NCBI GenBank assembly: GCA_005800795.1
Contig: SYEN01000001.1
Coordinates: forward strand, 1-13,638
From: Burkholderiales bacterium
GTDB taxonomy: Bacteria; Pseudomonadota; Gammaproteobacteria; Burkholderiales; SG8-41
Direction of reading: 5' to 3'
Length of the DNA: 13,638 bases
Each line of letters begins with the position of its first letter. The stretch's first letter is position 1. This document shows, in pieces, positions 1 to 6,276 of the stretch. The notes beneath the pieces are model-generated. The model was not told the DNA's origin. It did no database searches and saw only the letters and a program-made list of their open reading frames with translations. The position numbers and the translations under genes are program-made.

Positions 1-1006
1 GGTGCGAGCTCTCGCCGAGCGATACCGAGAAAGAACGGATTTTGTTTTGCACGAACTGCAATGCGGCCGACGCCCGCTCGTCTGTGCCCGGCAGCGCCTT
101 GATGCGCGCGATGACCGACGCGAGTTCGTCGTCGATGCGCACTTCGGCGGAGAACAGCGTCTGTGCCCAACGCGCAACTTCGTTCCAGTTGCGGTATTCG
201 GAGAATTGCAGATTCGCCACCGGCGCATAGCCGCGCGGGTAATAGCCTGCAATGCGCACTGCGGCCAGGTTGTCCTGCGTCCAGATTTGGCGCGTGTTGT
301 TGCCGGCGCTTTCCCTCACCGCTTCAATGCGCGGCGGGTCGTTGCCCACAAATCGATGGCGTATTTCTCTGGCGGCCGGATGGTTGAGCACGACGCGGCG
401 CCGCGCCACCGGAATATTCAGCTGCCACGAGGCGGCGTCGAAAAATTTTCCCTGAAATACCGGGTTGGAACCCGACACGGAGTATTCATATTCGAGCGTG
501 TCGCCCACGCGCACGTCGTTAATCAGCAGCGAGGCAATCACCACGCCGCTGTAAATGCCTGACTCCAACCGCGTTTCGCGCTGCAAAAAACGGATGTTCA
601 CCGTCTCGCGCCGGTCCAGCGATTGACCTCCGCGCAGGATGCGCAGCTTGTGCAGCTGCGCCTTTTGGTAATCGGGCACGAAAGGGATGGTTAGCTGGCC
701 GATTTCGCCCAGCGCGGCGTTGTCGTTGACCAGCACCGCGCGCCGCACGAACACCGTGGCGCCAGCCTCGACCAGAAACTGCGTGTCGGCCAAGCGGAAT
801 ACCACCGGCGCTTTTTCATTGGTTTCCGGAATTTCCGCTGGCAACACCCACGCGGGCGTGGGCGTCTTGAGGAAAGCATCGTCGGCCACGCGCGCTTCGC
901 GCAACGGCGGCTGATTGTCGGCCCCCTGTTGCGCTTGGCTCGCGCTGGCTGAGATGTACAGAAAGGCAAATACGAAAAGTTGAAGCGGTCGCAGAAGGAA
1001 TTTCAT
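1..1006 (-). CDS. DUF3857 / transglutaminase-like secreted protein, 5' part (runs off the window)
   Basis: An open minus-strand frame begins at the ATG at 1006 and is still open at base 1, giving 335 visible residues. It starts with a clear type I signal peptide (MKFLLRPLQLFVFAFLYISA, then SASQAQQ), so the product should be exported. Residues of about 60-230 resemble DUF3857, for example LINDVRVGDTLEYEYSVSGSN and the NIPVARRRVVLNHP stretch. The last visible part, LQFVQNKIRSFSVSLGESSH, looks like the start of a transglutaminase-like core, in which this segment comes shortly before the catalytic Cys of a GDCKDK-type motif. The catalytic residues are therefore outside the window. Substrate and role are not known for this family and I do not infer them. 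There is no good Shine-Dalgarno before the ATG. Upstream lies a 117-base gap after the bug1 stop that contains repeat R1 and a TATAAT hexamer. Family assignment is from recognition of the sequence style, not from a search. Confidence 0.8.
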   Translation of the reverse strand, partial: MKFLLRPLQLFVFAFLYISASASQAQQGADNQPPLREARVADDAFLKTPTPAWVLPAEIPETNEKAPVVFRLADTQFLVEAGATVFVRRAVLVNDNAALGEIGQLTIPFVPDYQKAQLHKLRILRGGQSLDRRETVNIRFLQRETRLESGIYSGVVIASLLINDVRVGDTLEYEYSVSGSNPVFQGKFFDAASWQLNIPVARRRVVLNHPAAREIRHRFVGNDPPRIEAVRESAGNNTRQIWTQDNLAAVRIAGYYPRGYAPVANLQFSEYRNWNEVARWAQTLFSAEVRIDDELASVIARIKALPGTDERASAALQFVQNKIRSFSVSLGESSH

Positions 1007-1080
1007 GGCGGGTTGCGTGGGCTGTGGTCTAAAAAGATTGACGCTAACGCGGGCAGCGCCTATCCGGATGCGGAAAGAAT

Positions 1081-1116
1081 ATTATATAAGCATTTGTTTT
1101 TATTGATTATTTTAAA
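1081..1116 (-). repeat. AT-rich dispersed repeat, copy R1 (after the bug1 stop)
   Basis: Read on the minus strand, the core is TCAATAAAAACAAATGCTTA (1107-1088), 18 of 20 bases identical to copy R2. It lies just past the stop codon of the Bug receptor gene (1126-1124) and continues that gene's codon phase as CAA TAA AAA CAA ATG CTT ATA. It has no inverted repeat, so it is not an intrinsic terminator. A perfect TATAAT (1086-1081, minus strand) follows directly, 75 bases before the DUF3857 gene. Confidence 0.8.
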
Positions 1117-1123
1117 TAGTTTT

Positions 1124-2113
1124 TTAATTCGCCTGTATGCCAGCCGCGCGAATCACGCTGCCCCAGCGGGCGATTTCGCTTTGCAGCAATTGCGCAAAAA
1201 CCTCGGGACGGCTACCGATTAACTCAGCGTCCTGCGCGGTGAAGCGTTCGCGTACGGCGGGCACGGTGAGCATTTTGGTGACTTCGCCGTGCAACCGGGC
1301 GAGGATATTTTTGGGCAAGCTCGCCGGCGCAAGCAAGCCGGCCCAAGCGTAAATCGTCATACCGTGCAAGCCGGCTTCACTCATCGACGGCACGTCGGGC
1401 AGCGCGGGGGAGCGTTTGCCGTCGGTGGTGACCGCCAGCGCGCGCAACCGGCCGGCCTTGATCAGTGCGATTACGTTGGCCTGATACTGCGTGATGTTCA
1501 TGTGGATCTGGCCGGAGAGCAGGGCGGCCATGTTGTCGCCACCGCCTTTGTAGGGCACATGCGTGAGATCGGCCTTGGCGGCAATCTTGAATAACTCGCC
1601 GTACAGGTGCAGGGCGCTGCCCGCGCCGCCTGAACCGTAGTTGAATTTCCCGGGATTCGCGCGAGCGGCGGCGATGAAGTCCTTTACCGTGGTGACGTTG
1701 GTCGAGGGGTGCACCACCAGCACATTTGGTGCGCGAAGAATCTCCGATACCGGGGTAAAACTTTTCACCGGATCATAGGGCAGCGATTTCATCAGTGCCG
1801 GCAAGCTGGCGAACGCCGAGTTGGTGATTAACAGTGTGTGCCCATCGGGCGCGGCTTTTGCAACAATCTCATAGGCGATCATGCCGCTGGCGCCGGTGCG
1901 ATTATCGACAATGAACGATTTGCCCAGTTGATCTGCGAATTGCTGCGCCAACACGCGCGCCACGGTATCCGTGCCGCCGCCGGGTGCAAAGGGGGCGACC
2001 ACGCGCACGGGTTTGGCGGGGTAGGGGTCGGCTGCGAGCGCGGTTGCGGCGTAGACCAGCGCGCAAAGACACGCTGTCGCGCGTGCTGCGACGCCCTTAC
2101 CCTGTTTCGACAC
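1124..2113 (-). CDS. Bug/TctC-family tripartite tricarboxylate receptor (bug1)
   Basis: This 329-residue protein is a periplasmic solute-binding receptor of the Bug (TctC) family, which captures small carboxylates or similar ligands for TTT-type uptake or for signalling. The signal peptide is at residues 1-28 (...LVYAATALAA, then DPYPAKPVRVV). Family signatures follow in order: PVRVVAPFAPGGGTDTVAR, DNRTGASGMIAYEIVAKAAPDGHTLL, YDPVKSFTPVSEI, HVPYKGGGDNMAALLSGQI, and a C-terminal EIARWGSVIRAAGI. Length is normal for the family. The start is GTG at 2113. An upstream ATG at 2130 opens only a four-codon frame (MKLS, then TAG) and cannot be the start. The gene follows bug2 with a 44-base gap that contains repeat R2. 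No TctA or TctB membrane gene is visible, so this is an orphan receptor and the ligand cannot be told from sequence. Confidence 0.93.
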   Translation of the reverse strand: MSKQGKGVAARATACLCALVYAATALAADPYPAKPVRVVAPFAPGGGTDTVARVLAQQFADQLGKSFIVDNRTGASGMIAYEIVAKAAPDGHTLLITNSAFASLPALMKSLPYDPVKSFTPVSEILRAPNVLVVHPSTNVTTVKDFIAAARANPGKFNYGSGGAGSALHLYGELFKIAAKADLTHVPYKGGGDNMAALLSGQIHMNITQYQANVIALIKAGRLRALAVTTDGKRSPALPDVPSMSEAGLHGMTIYAWAGLLAPASLPKNILARLHGEVTKMLTVPAVRERFTAQDAELIGSRPEVFAQLLQSEIARWGSVIRAAGIQAN

Positions 2114-2128
2114 GACTAAGACAATTTC

Positions 2129-2134
2129 ATTATA
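2129..2134 (-). promoter_or_regulatory. Possible -10 element (TATAAT) at the downstream edge of R2
   Basis: A perfect TATAAT lies on the minus strand 15 bases upstream of the bug1 GTG. No convincing -35 stands 16-18 bases upstream, only the A-rich body of R2, so promoter function would depend on that A-rich DNA. The leader would be under 10 bases. Weakly supported. Confidence 0.3.
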
Positions 2135-2161
2135 AGTAATTGTTTTTATTGATATTTTTAG
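2131..2161 (-). repeat. AT-rich dispersed repeat, copy R2 (bug2 stop / bug1 leader)
   Basis: The minus-strand core is TCAATAAAAACAATTACTTA (2153-2134). It differs from R3 at one base in 20 and from R1 and R4 at two. The bug2 stop codon TAA (2160-2158) is at its upstream edge, and the repeat continues in the bug2 phase as AAA TAT CAA TAA AAA CAA TTA CTT ATA. It fills most of the bug2-bug1 gap. Confidence 0.85.
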
Positions 2162-3132
2162 TCTATCTTAAAGCCGCTGGCCTTTACCACCTTGCCCCAG
2201 CGATCGCGTTCGGTGATTAGCCACTTGCCCAACTCCTGGGGTGTCATGGGGAGTGGTACCGTGCCATGGGCAGCGAGCTTTTCCTTGATGTCGGGCGTGT
2301 TGGTGATGCGATTGATCTCAGCATTAAATTTGTTGACCACGTCGACAGGCATTTTCGCCGGACCGAGCAGGCCCTGATACGAGCCGGTGACAAAGCCAGC
2401 ATACCCCGGTGTTTCCTGCACGGTGGGCACGTTGGGCAGATTGGGATCGCGTTTTTCGCTCGACACGGCGATCAGCTTGAGCCGGCCGGCGCGTACATGC
2501 GGCATGGTTTGCAGCATGCCCATGAACAGCAGGTCGCCCTCACCGGTGGCTACCGTCATGATCGACGCCTGGCCGCCTTTGGTCGGCACATACTCCCATT
2601 TCACACCGGCGCGCTGTTCCAGCGAAAGCGCTGCCACGTGCACCGCCGAGCCCAGCCCCACCGGCACGTTGAGTTTGCCGGGGCTGCTTTTGGCGAGCGC
2701 GATCAGTTCCGGCACTGTTTTCACCGGCACGCTGGGATGCGCAGCCAGCACGTGTGCCGAATACGAAATCATCGCGATTGGCGTGAAGTCGCGGATGATG
2801 TCGAACGGCAGCTTGCTGTACATGGCGGAGCTGATGACCACATTACCCAGATCGTTGAGCACAGAGGTGTTGCCATCAGCTGGTGAGCGCGCGGTGATGT
2901 CCATGGCAATGGCGCCGTTTGCGCCGACACGGTTATCAACAATCACCTGCGGCCCCCACGCCTTGGTGAGTTCGGGGCCGATCATGCGTGCGAGGATGTC
3001 AGAGGTGCCTCCGGCCGGATACGGGATGATGACGCGTATTGGCTTGTTCGGCCAGGTTTGCGCGGCGGCGGGCAGGGTCAGCAAAGCAAACGTCGCGGCG
3101 ATGGCGCGGCTGATGGAGCCAAACTGTTGCAT
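2158..3132 (-). CDS. Bug/TctC-family tripartite tricarboxylate receptor (bug2)
   Basis: This 324-residue periplasmic binding protein belongs to the same family as the gene downstream. The signal peptide ends at about residue 24 (...LLTLPAAAQ, then TWPNKPIRVI). Family motifs: PIRVIIPYPAGGTSDILARM, DNRVGANGAIAMDITARSPADGNT, FDIIRDFTPIAMIS, WEYVPTKGGQASIMTVATGEGDLLF, and a C-terminal RWGKVVKASGFKID. The ATG at 3132 has a strong Shine-Dalgarno (GAGGAG about 6 bases upstream), unlike bug1. The two receptors are clearly divergent from each other rather than a recent duplication. The 113-base gap to divergent birA should hold the promoters for both directions. No transporter membrane subunits are next to it, as is common for Bug receptors in Burkholderiales. 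The stop codon lies at the edge of repeat R2. Confidence 0.93.
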   Translation of the reverse strand: MQQFGSISRAIAATFALLTLPAAAQTWPNKPIRVIIPYPAGGTSDILARMIGPELTKAWGPQVIVDNRVGANGAIAMDITARSPADGNTSVLNDLGNVVISSAMYSKLPFDIIRDFTPIAMISYSAHVLAAHPSVPVKTVPELIALAKSSPGKLNVPVGLGSAVHVAALSLEQRAGVKWEYVPTKGGQASIMTVATGEGDLLFMGMLQTMPHVRAGRLKLIAVSSEKRDPNLPNVPTVQETPGYAGFVTGSYQGLLGPAKMPVDVVNKFNAEINRITNTPDIKEKLAAHGTVPLPMTPQELGKWLITERDRWGKVVKASGFKID

Positions 3133-3199
3133 GAAAATCTCCTCGGGTAGCAGAGTGTTTCCCTTAGTTTAGCCTTGTGGCCCTGCGCTGTCGAACTGG

Positions 3200-3211
3200 C
3201 TGTGTGCACAG
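3200..3211. promoter_or_regulatory. Operator-like inverted repeat between divergent bug2 and birA
   Basis: CTGTG-TG-CACAG is a 5-bp inverted repeat with a 2-base centre in the 113-base divergent gap, roughly 40 bases before birA and 70 before bug2. Position and symmetry suit a regulator site, but it is short and occurs once. No regulator gene adjoins. Confidence 0.25.
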
Positions 3212-3227
3212 ATGCGCGAACGACTCG

Positions 3228-3233
3228 TAGTAT
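3228..3233 (+). promoter_or_regulatory. Possible -10 element for the birA operon
   Basis: TAGTAT stands 12 bases before the birA ATG. No good -35 is seen at the expected distance. If it is used, the mRNA would be nearly leaderless, consistent with the lack of a Shine-Dalgarno before birA. Weak. Confidence 0.25.
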
Positions 3234-3245
3234 CCTTGGCACCCG

Positions 3246-4286
3246 ATGAAACCCTTGGCTTATCACGTGTTGCGGCAGCTGGCCGGCGGCGAATTCCATT
3301 CCGGCGAAGCGCTGGCGCTCGCAACCCAAATGTCGCGGGCAAGCGTGTGGAACGCGGTGCAGGAGATTCAGGCTGCCGGGCTTGATGTCTTCAGTGTGCG
3401 CGGGCGCGGTTACCGGCTGGCGCGGCCGCTGGTAATGCTCGACGCGGCGTGCATCACCCAGGCGCTGGGCGAAGCCGCGCCGTTCGGTATCGAAGTGATC
3501 GACGAAATCGATTCCACCAACACACGGTTGTTGCAGCGGGCGCAAACGGGCGAGCCGCACGCCAGCGTCGTTGCCGCTGAATGGCAAACGGCGGGCCGCG
3601 GCCGCATGAACCGTGCGTGGCACGCGCCCTTCGGCGGGGCGTTGACGTTTTCCGTGCTGTGGCGGTTTTCGCAGGGAGCGGCGGCGCTGGCCGGCTTGAG
3701 TCTCGCGGTGGGGCTGGCCCTGGTGCGTGCGCTGGAAGCCATGGGTACCACAGGCGCCGCCGGCGTCGGTTTGAAATGGCCCAACGACGTGCTGTGGCGC
3801 GGGCGCAAGCTCGCCGGCATCCTGATTGAAATGCAGGGTGACGCGCTGGGGCCGAGCGCGGTGGTGATCGGCGTGGGTATCAACGTGCGTCTGCCGGCAT
3901 CGGCCGCTGTGCACATCGGGCAAGCGGCGGCCGACCTTGAGACGCTGCTCGACATCGGCGGCGCGCGTGCGCTGGATCGCAATCGGCTGCTGGCAGCGGT
4001 GCTCGGTGAGTTGAACACCACGTTGCTTGAATTTGAACGTATCGGTTTTCGTGCGTTTCGTGACGACTGGCAGCGGCGGCATGTGCATCAGGGCTGCCCG
4101 GTGCAACTGGTGCAGTCTGGCGGAGTAACCGCGTCGGGCCTCGCGCGCGGCGTGCGCGACGATGGCGCGCTGCTACTGGAAACCGCGCAGGGTGTGAGGC
4201 CGTTTCACAGCGGCGACGTGAGCCTGCGGGCCACCGGACGCATGGACGGCCGGGCGCCCGGCAGCCCTACGCGGCGCGCGCCATGA
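3246..4286 (+). CDS. birA: Bifunctional biotin--[acetyl-CoA-carboxylase] ligase / biotin operon repressor
   Basis: This 346-residue BirA activates biotin with ATP and transfers it to the lysine of the biotin carboxyl carrier protein. An N-terminal winged helix (about 1-62: LRQLAGGEFHSGEALALATQMSRASVWNAVQEIQ...GRGYRLARP) marks the DNA-binding type, which in relatives represses biotin genes. The ligase domain follows: EIDSTNTRLLQRAQ; the biotinyl-AMP loop GRGRMNR (residues 117-123); GGALTFSVLW; KWPNDV (177-182, with the catalytic Lys at 177); GRKLAGILIEMQG; VIGVGINVRL; and a C-terminal SH3-like domain with LARGVRDDGALLLET. In E. coli the loop is GRGRRGR. Here R-G is replaced by M-N, but the GRGR core and final Arg remain. 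The start fits the family N-terminus although no Shine-Dalgarno is evident. The stop overlaps the coaX start as ATGA (4283-4286), indicating translational coupling. No bio genes are in the window. Confidence 0.95.
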   Translation: MKPLAYHVLRQLAGGEFHSGEALALATQMSRASVWNAVQEIQAAGLDVFSVRGRGYRLARPLVMLDAACITQALGEAAPFGIEVIDEIDSTNTRLLQRAQTGEPHASVVAAEWQTAGRGRMNRAWHAPFGGALTFSVLWRFSQGAAALAGLSLAVGLALVRALEAMGTTGAAGVGLKWPNDVLWRGRKLAGILIEMQGDALGPSAVVIGVGINVRLPASAAVHIGQAAADLETLLDIGGARALDRNRLLAAVLGELNTTLLEFERIGFRAFRDDWQRRHVHQGCPVQLVQSGGVTASGLARGVRDDGALLLETAQGVRPFHSGDVSLRATGRMDGRAPGSPTRRAP

Positions 4287-5071
4287 AAGTGCTTGCCATC
4301 GACGCCGGCAACAGCCGCATCAAATGGGGTATGGCCGATATGAATGCGCCGGGTGAACGGTGGTTGCGGCGTGCGTGGCTGGATACAGCGGGTGCTGCGT
4401 CCATCAGTATGGCATTGCAGGATTTGCCCGCGCCGGATTGCATTGCCATATCCAATGTCGCCGGTGAAGGCGTGCGCACGGCGTTGCAACAGGCGCTGGA
4501 ACACTACGGTATCGCACCGCTTTGGGTGCGCGGCTGCGATGAGCAGTGTGGGGTGAAAAGCAGCTACGCCAATCCCGCGCAATTGGGCGCAGATCGTTGG
4601 GCCGGGCTGATCGCTGCGTGGCATCTTTATGGTAATGCTGGTAATACGGGTAGTGCGGACAAGGCAGGGCGTGCATGCGTGGTGGTGAACGCGGGCACCA
4701 CCATGACGGTGGACGCCCTGTCGAGCGAAGGCGTGTTTCTTGGCGGCGTGATCTTGCCGGGACTGGACCTGATGCGCACGTCGCTGGAGCACGGCACTGC
4801 GCAACTGAAGCGGCAGCCGGGCGTGTTTGCGTTTTTTCCCGATAATACGGCTGACGCCATCATGAGCGGCGCGCTCAACGCCGCTGCCGGTGCCATCGAC
4901 CGCATGCGTGACTACGTGGCGCAAAGCGGCGAAGGTGAGGCGCTGATCGTGTTATCGGGAGGCGCAGCGGGGCTGATTCAGCCGCGGCTTAACTTGAAGG
5001 TGGAGCTCGTGGATAATCTGGTGCTGGAGGGCGTGCTTGAGATTGCCCGTGAACACGGAAAAGGGAAGTAA
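4283..5071 (+). CDS. coaX: Type III pantothenate kinase
   Basis: This 262-residue protein phosphorylates pantothenate, the first step of coenzyme A synthesis in the cytosol. CoaX is the acetate-kinase-fold type that is resistant to CoA feedback and requires a monovalent cation. The phosphate-binding motif DAGNSRIKW is at residues 7-15. Then come GADRWAGLIAA (the family G-x-DRW motif), VVVNAGTTMTVDAL, GVFLGGVILPGLDLMRTSL, NTADAIMSGALNAAAGAIDRM and a C-terminal VLSGGAAGLI...VELVDNLVLEGVLEIA. The start overlaps the birA stop by 4 bases, and the SPOR gene starts 4 bases after its stop, so the three form one operon. One oddity is a run of three 9-base units (4631-4657) encoding GNA-GNT-GSA between two conserved blocks. 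In many beta-proteobacterial relatives it also appears under the older name baf. Confidence 0.95.
   Translation: MKVLAIDAGNSRIKWGMADMNAPGERWLRRAWLDTAGAASISMALQDLPAPDCIAISNVAGEGVRTALQQALEHYGIAPLWVRGCDEQCGVKSSYANPAQLGADRWAGLIAAWHLYGNAGNTGSADKAGRACVVVNAGTTMTVDALSSEGVFLGGVILPGLDLMRTSLEHGTAQLKRQPGVFAFFPDNTADAIMSGALNAAAGAIDRMRDYVAQSGEGEALIVLSGGAAGLIQPRLNLKVELVDNLVLEGVLEIAREHGKGK
4631..4657 (+). repeat. Three imperfect 9-base tandem units inside coaX
   Basis: GGTAATGCT, GGTAATACG and GGTAGTGCG are in tandem and in frame, encoding Gly-Asn-Ala, Gly-Asn-Thr and Gly-Ser-Ala (residues 117-125). They fall between the DRWAGLIAA and VVVNAGTT motifs, a likely surface loop, so slippage expansion would keep the frame. 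Confidence 0.7.
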
Positions 5072-5075
5072 TGTG

Positions 5076-5723
5076 ATGCGCGCGTTGTTTTTATTCCTGC
5101 TGCTGGGTAACGCGGCGTTTTACGCATGGGTCAACTATCTGCGGGCGCCGGCCAACACGCAGGAACGCATCCAGCAAGTACAGATGTCGCCGGAGAAAAT
5201 CCGGCTCGCGGCGGCGCCTGCCGTGGCGAGGAAACCCGCGGCGCCTCTAAAAGGCGCCGCCTGTCTGGAGTGGGGTGCGTTCATCGGCCCCGAAGCAGCG
5301 CGCGGTGACGCTGCCATGGCCGAACTCGGATTGCCTGCCACACAAGTGCGGCGCGTGGCGGCCGATCAGGATGGCCACTGGGTGCTGATTCCGCCCCAGC
5401 GTTCACGCGCGGCTGCTGAACGCATGACCGAACGGCTCAAGGAATTGGGCGTGGCGGATTTCTCTGTGGTGCAGGAGCAGGGGCAGCGCCGCAATGCGAT
5501 ATCGCTGGGCATCTTTCGCACCGAAGAGGCCGCGCAGAATCTGCTCTCAGGTTTGCAAAAACGGGGTGTGGCCGAGGCCACCATCGAACTGCGTGAAGGG
5601 TTTTTCCGGCGCGTGGTGTTTTATGTGCGCGAACCGGACGATGCTTTGGTGGCGACCATGAGTGCGCTGAAAGCGGCCCATCCGGGCACCGAAGTGAAGG
5701 CGGTAGCTTGCCCGGCGCGATAA
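5076..5723 (+). CDS. Membrane-anchored SPOR-like domain protein
   Basis: This 215-residue protein has one N-terminal membrane segment (MRALFLFLLLGNAAFYAWVN), a linker rich in Ala, Pro and Lys (about 23-62) and a C-terminal region of about 120 residues. That region reads like one or two SPOR-type beta-alpha-beta units (CLEWGAFIGPEAARGDAAMAELGL...HWVLIPPQRSRAAAERMTERLKELGVADFSVV and ISLGIFRTEEAAQNLLSGLQKRGV). SPOR domains bind denuded glycan strands of peptidoglycan, so a periplasmic role anchored in the inner membrane is likely; the exact job is unknown. The ATG at 5076 lies four bases past the coaX stop with AAAGGGAAG upstream as Shine-Dalgarno; the GTG just before it (5073) is a less likely start. 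A SPOR protein after birA-coaX is a familiar arrangement in Burkholderiales. The linker DNA holds a perfect 9-bp hairpin (5238-5260). Confidence 0.85.
   Translation: MRALFLFLLLGNAAFYAWVNYLRAPANTQERIQQVQMSPEKIRLAAAPAVARKPAAPLKGAACLEWGAFIGPEAARGDAAMAELGLPATQVRRVAADQDGHWVLIPPQRSRAAAERMTERLKELGVADFSVVQEQGQRRNAISLGIFRTEEAAQNLLSGLQKRGVAEATIELREGFFRRVVFYVREPDDALVATMSALKAAHPGTEVKAVACPAR
5238..5260 (+). repeat. Perfect 9-bp GC-rich hairpin within the SPOR gene
   Basis: GCGGCGCCT (5238-5246) and AGGCGCCGC (5252-5260) are perfect inverted arms around the 5-base loop CTAAA. It lies in the coding linker (AAPLKGAA). No T-run follows, so it is not an intrinsic terminator. It may be an mRNA structure or chance in GC-rich Ala codons. 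Confidence 0.6.
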
Positions 5724-5731
5724 TACATAAT

Positions 5732-5762
5732 ACGTAACTAATTGTTTTTATTGAGTTTTTCG
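5732..5762 (-). repeat. AT-rich dispersed repeat, copy R3 (supplies the rfaE2 stop codon)
   Basis: The minus-strand core is TCAATAAAAACAATTAGTTA (5755-5736), one base different from R2. The TAA inside the core (5750-5748) is the stop codon of rfaE2, so the repeat encodes the last residues (K-T-Q-stop) in the same phase as the other copies. It lies in the 24-base gap between the convergent SPOR gene and rfaE2, next to a 7-base tandem duplication ATAATAC-ATAATAC (5720-5733). Confidence 0.85.
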
Positions 5763-6248
5763 TATTACTTCGAGCAAGGCTGTAGTCGATTTCTGATGCA
5801 GAAATGGTATCGAATGCACGCTGCCGCCCCACCCCTGCACATCCGCTGCGCCGACGATGGCATCGGGCTGCCAGTCTCCACCTTTGATTAACACGGCGGG
5901 GCGCAGCGCGCGGATCAGTGCCAGCGGTGTGTCGTCCTCGAACCACGTTACCGCGTCCACCGAGCCCAGTGACGCGATCACCGCCACACGGTCTTCGAGC
6001 CGGTTGATCGGCCGGTCGGCGCCCTTGTTCAGGCGCCGTGTCGAGGCATCGCTGTTGAGCGCCACGATCAGGCTTGCGCCCTGCGCACGTGCCTGTGCCA
6101 GATAAGTGACGTGCCCGCGATGCAGCACATCGAATACGCCGTTGGTGAACACCAGCGGTTGCGCCAGCGCGCGCACGCGCTCGGCAGCGAGTGCTGGCGC
6201 GACGATTTTGTTTTCGAATGACGGCGGTGCGTAGCGTTCGGAATGCAC
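5748..6248 (-). CDS. rfaE2: D-glycero-beta-D-manno-heptose 1-phosphate adenylyltransferase
   Basis: This enzyme transfers AMP from ATP to heptose 1-phosphate, making ADP-heptose for the LPS inner core. The frame carries the cytidylyltransferase-fold signature PLVFTNGVFDVLHRGHVTYLAQAR with the HxGH-type site (HRGH), then LIVALNSDAS, GADRPINRLEDRVAVIASLGSVDAVTWFEDDTP, VLIKGGDWQPD and IPFLHQKSTTALLEVI. It corresponds to the stand-alone C-terminal domain of E. coli HldE (RfaE), the usual split form in beta-proteobacteria. No ATG is available after the upstream gene's stop at 6277. I chose GTG at 6248, giving 166 residues and a family-like N-terminus (HSERYAPPSFENKIVAPAL). TTG at 6266 is an alternative, and neither has a good Shine-Dalgarno. 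It follows the BON gene by 28 bases. Its stop codon is provided by repeat R3. Confidence 0.9.
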   Translation of the reverse strand: MHSERYAPPSFENKIVAPALAAERVRALAQPLVFTNGVFDVLHRGHVTYLAQARAQGASLIVALNSDASTRRLNKGADRPINRLEDRVAVIASLGSVDAVTWFEDDTPLALIRALRPAVLIKGGDWQPDAIVGAADVQGWGGSVHSIPFLHQKSTTALLEVIRKTQ

Positions 6249-6276
6249 GAAATGCGTCGCGCTCAATGCGAAACAA

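Noticed and set aside
2..562. Long open plus-strand frame antisense to the DUF3857 gene.
   Set aside because: The minus-strand frame gives a signal peptide and family motifs; the plus frame gives an Arg/His-rich, motif-free product typical of antisense to GC-rich genes.
1085..1116. AT-rich repeat copies as intrinsic terminators.
   Set aside because: None of the five cores has inverted arms; the T-runs on the opposite strand are not preceded by a GC stem.
2131..2161. Repeat cores as IHF binding sites (WATCAANNNNTTR).
   Set aside because: WATCAA is met in R1 and R2, but the required TTR half is missing in them.
3078..4106. A 342-codon minus-strand open frame opposite birA.
   Set aside because: It overlaps well-supported birA and the 5' end of bug2 and has low-complexity composition with no recognisable domain.
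4205..4924. A 239-codon minus-strand open frame opposite coaX.
   Set aside because: Antisense shadow of coaX, which has all family motifs; the product shows no domain.
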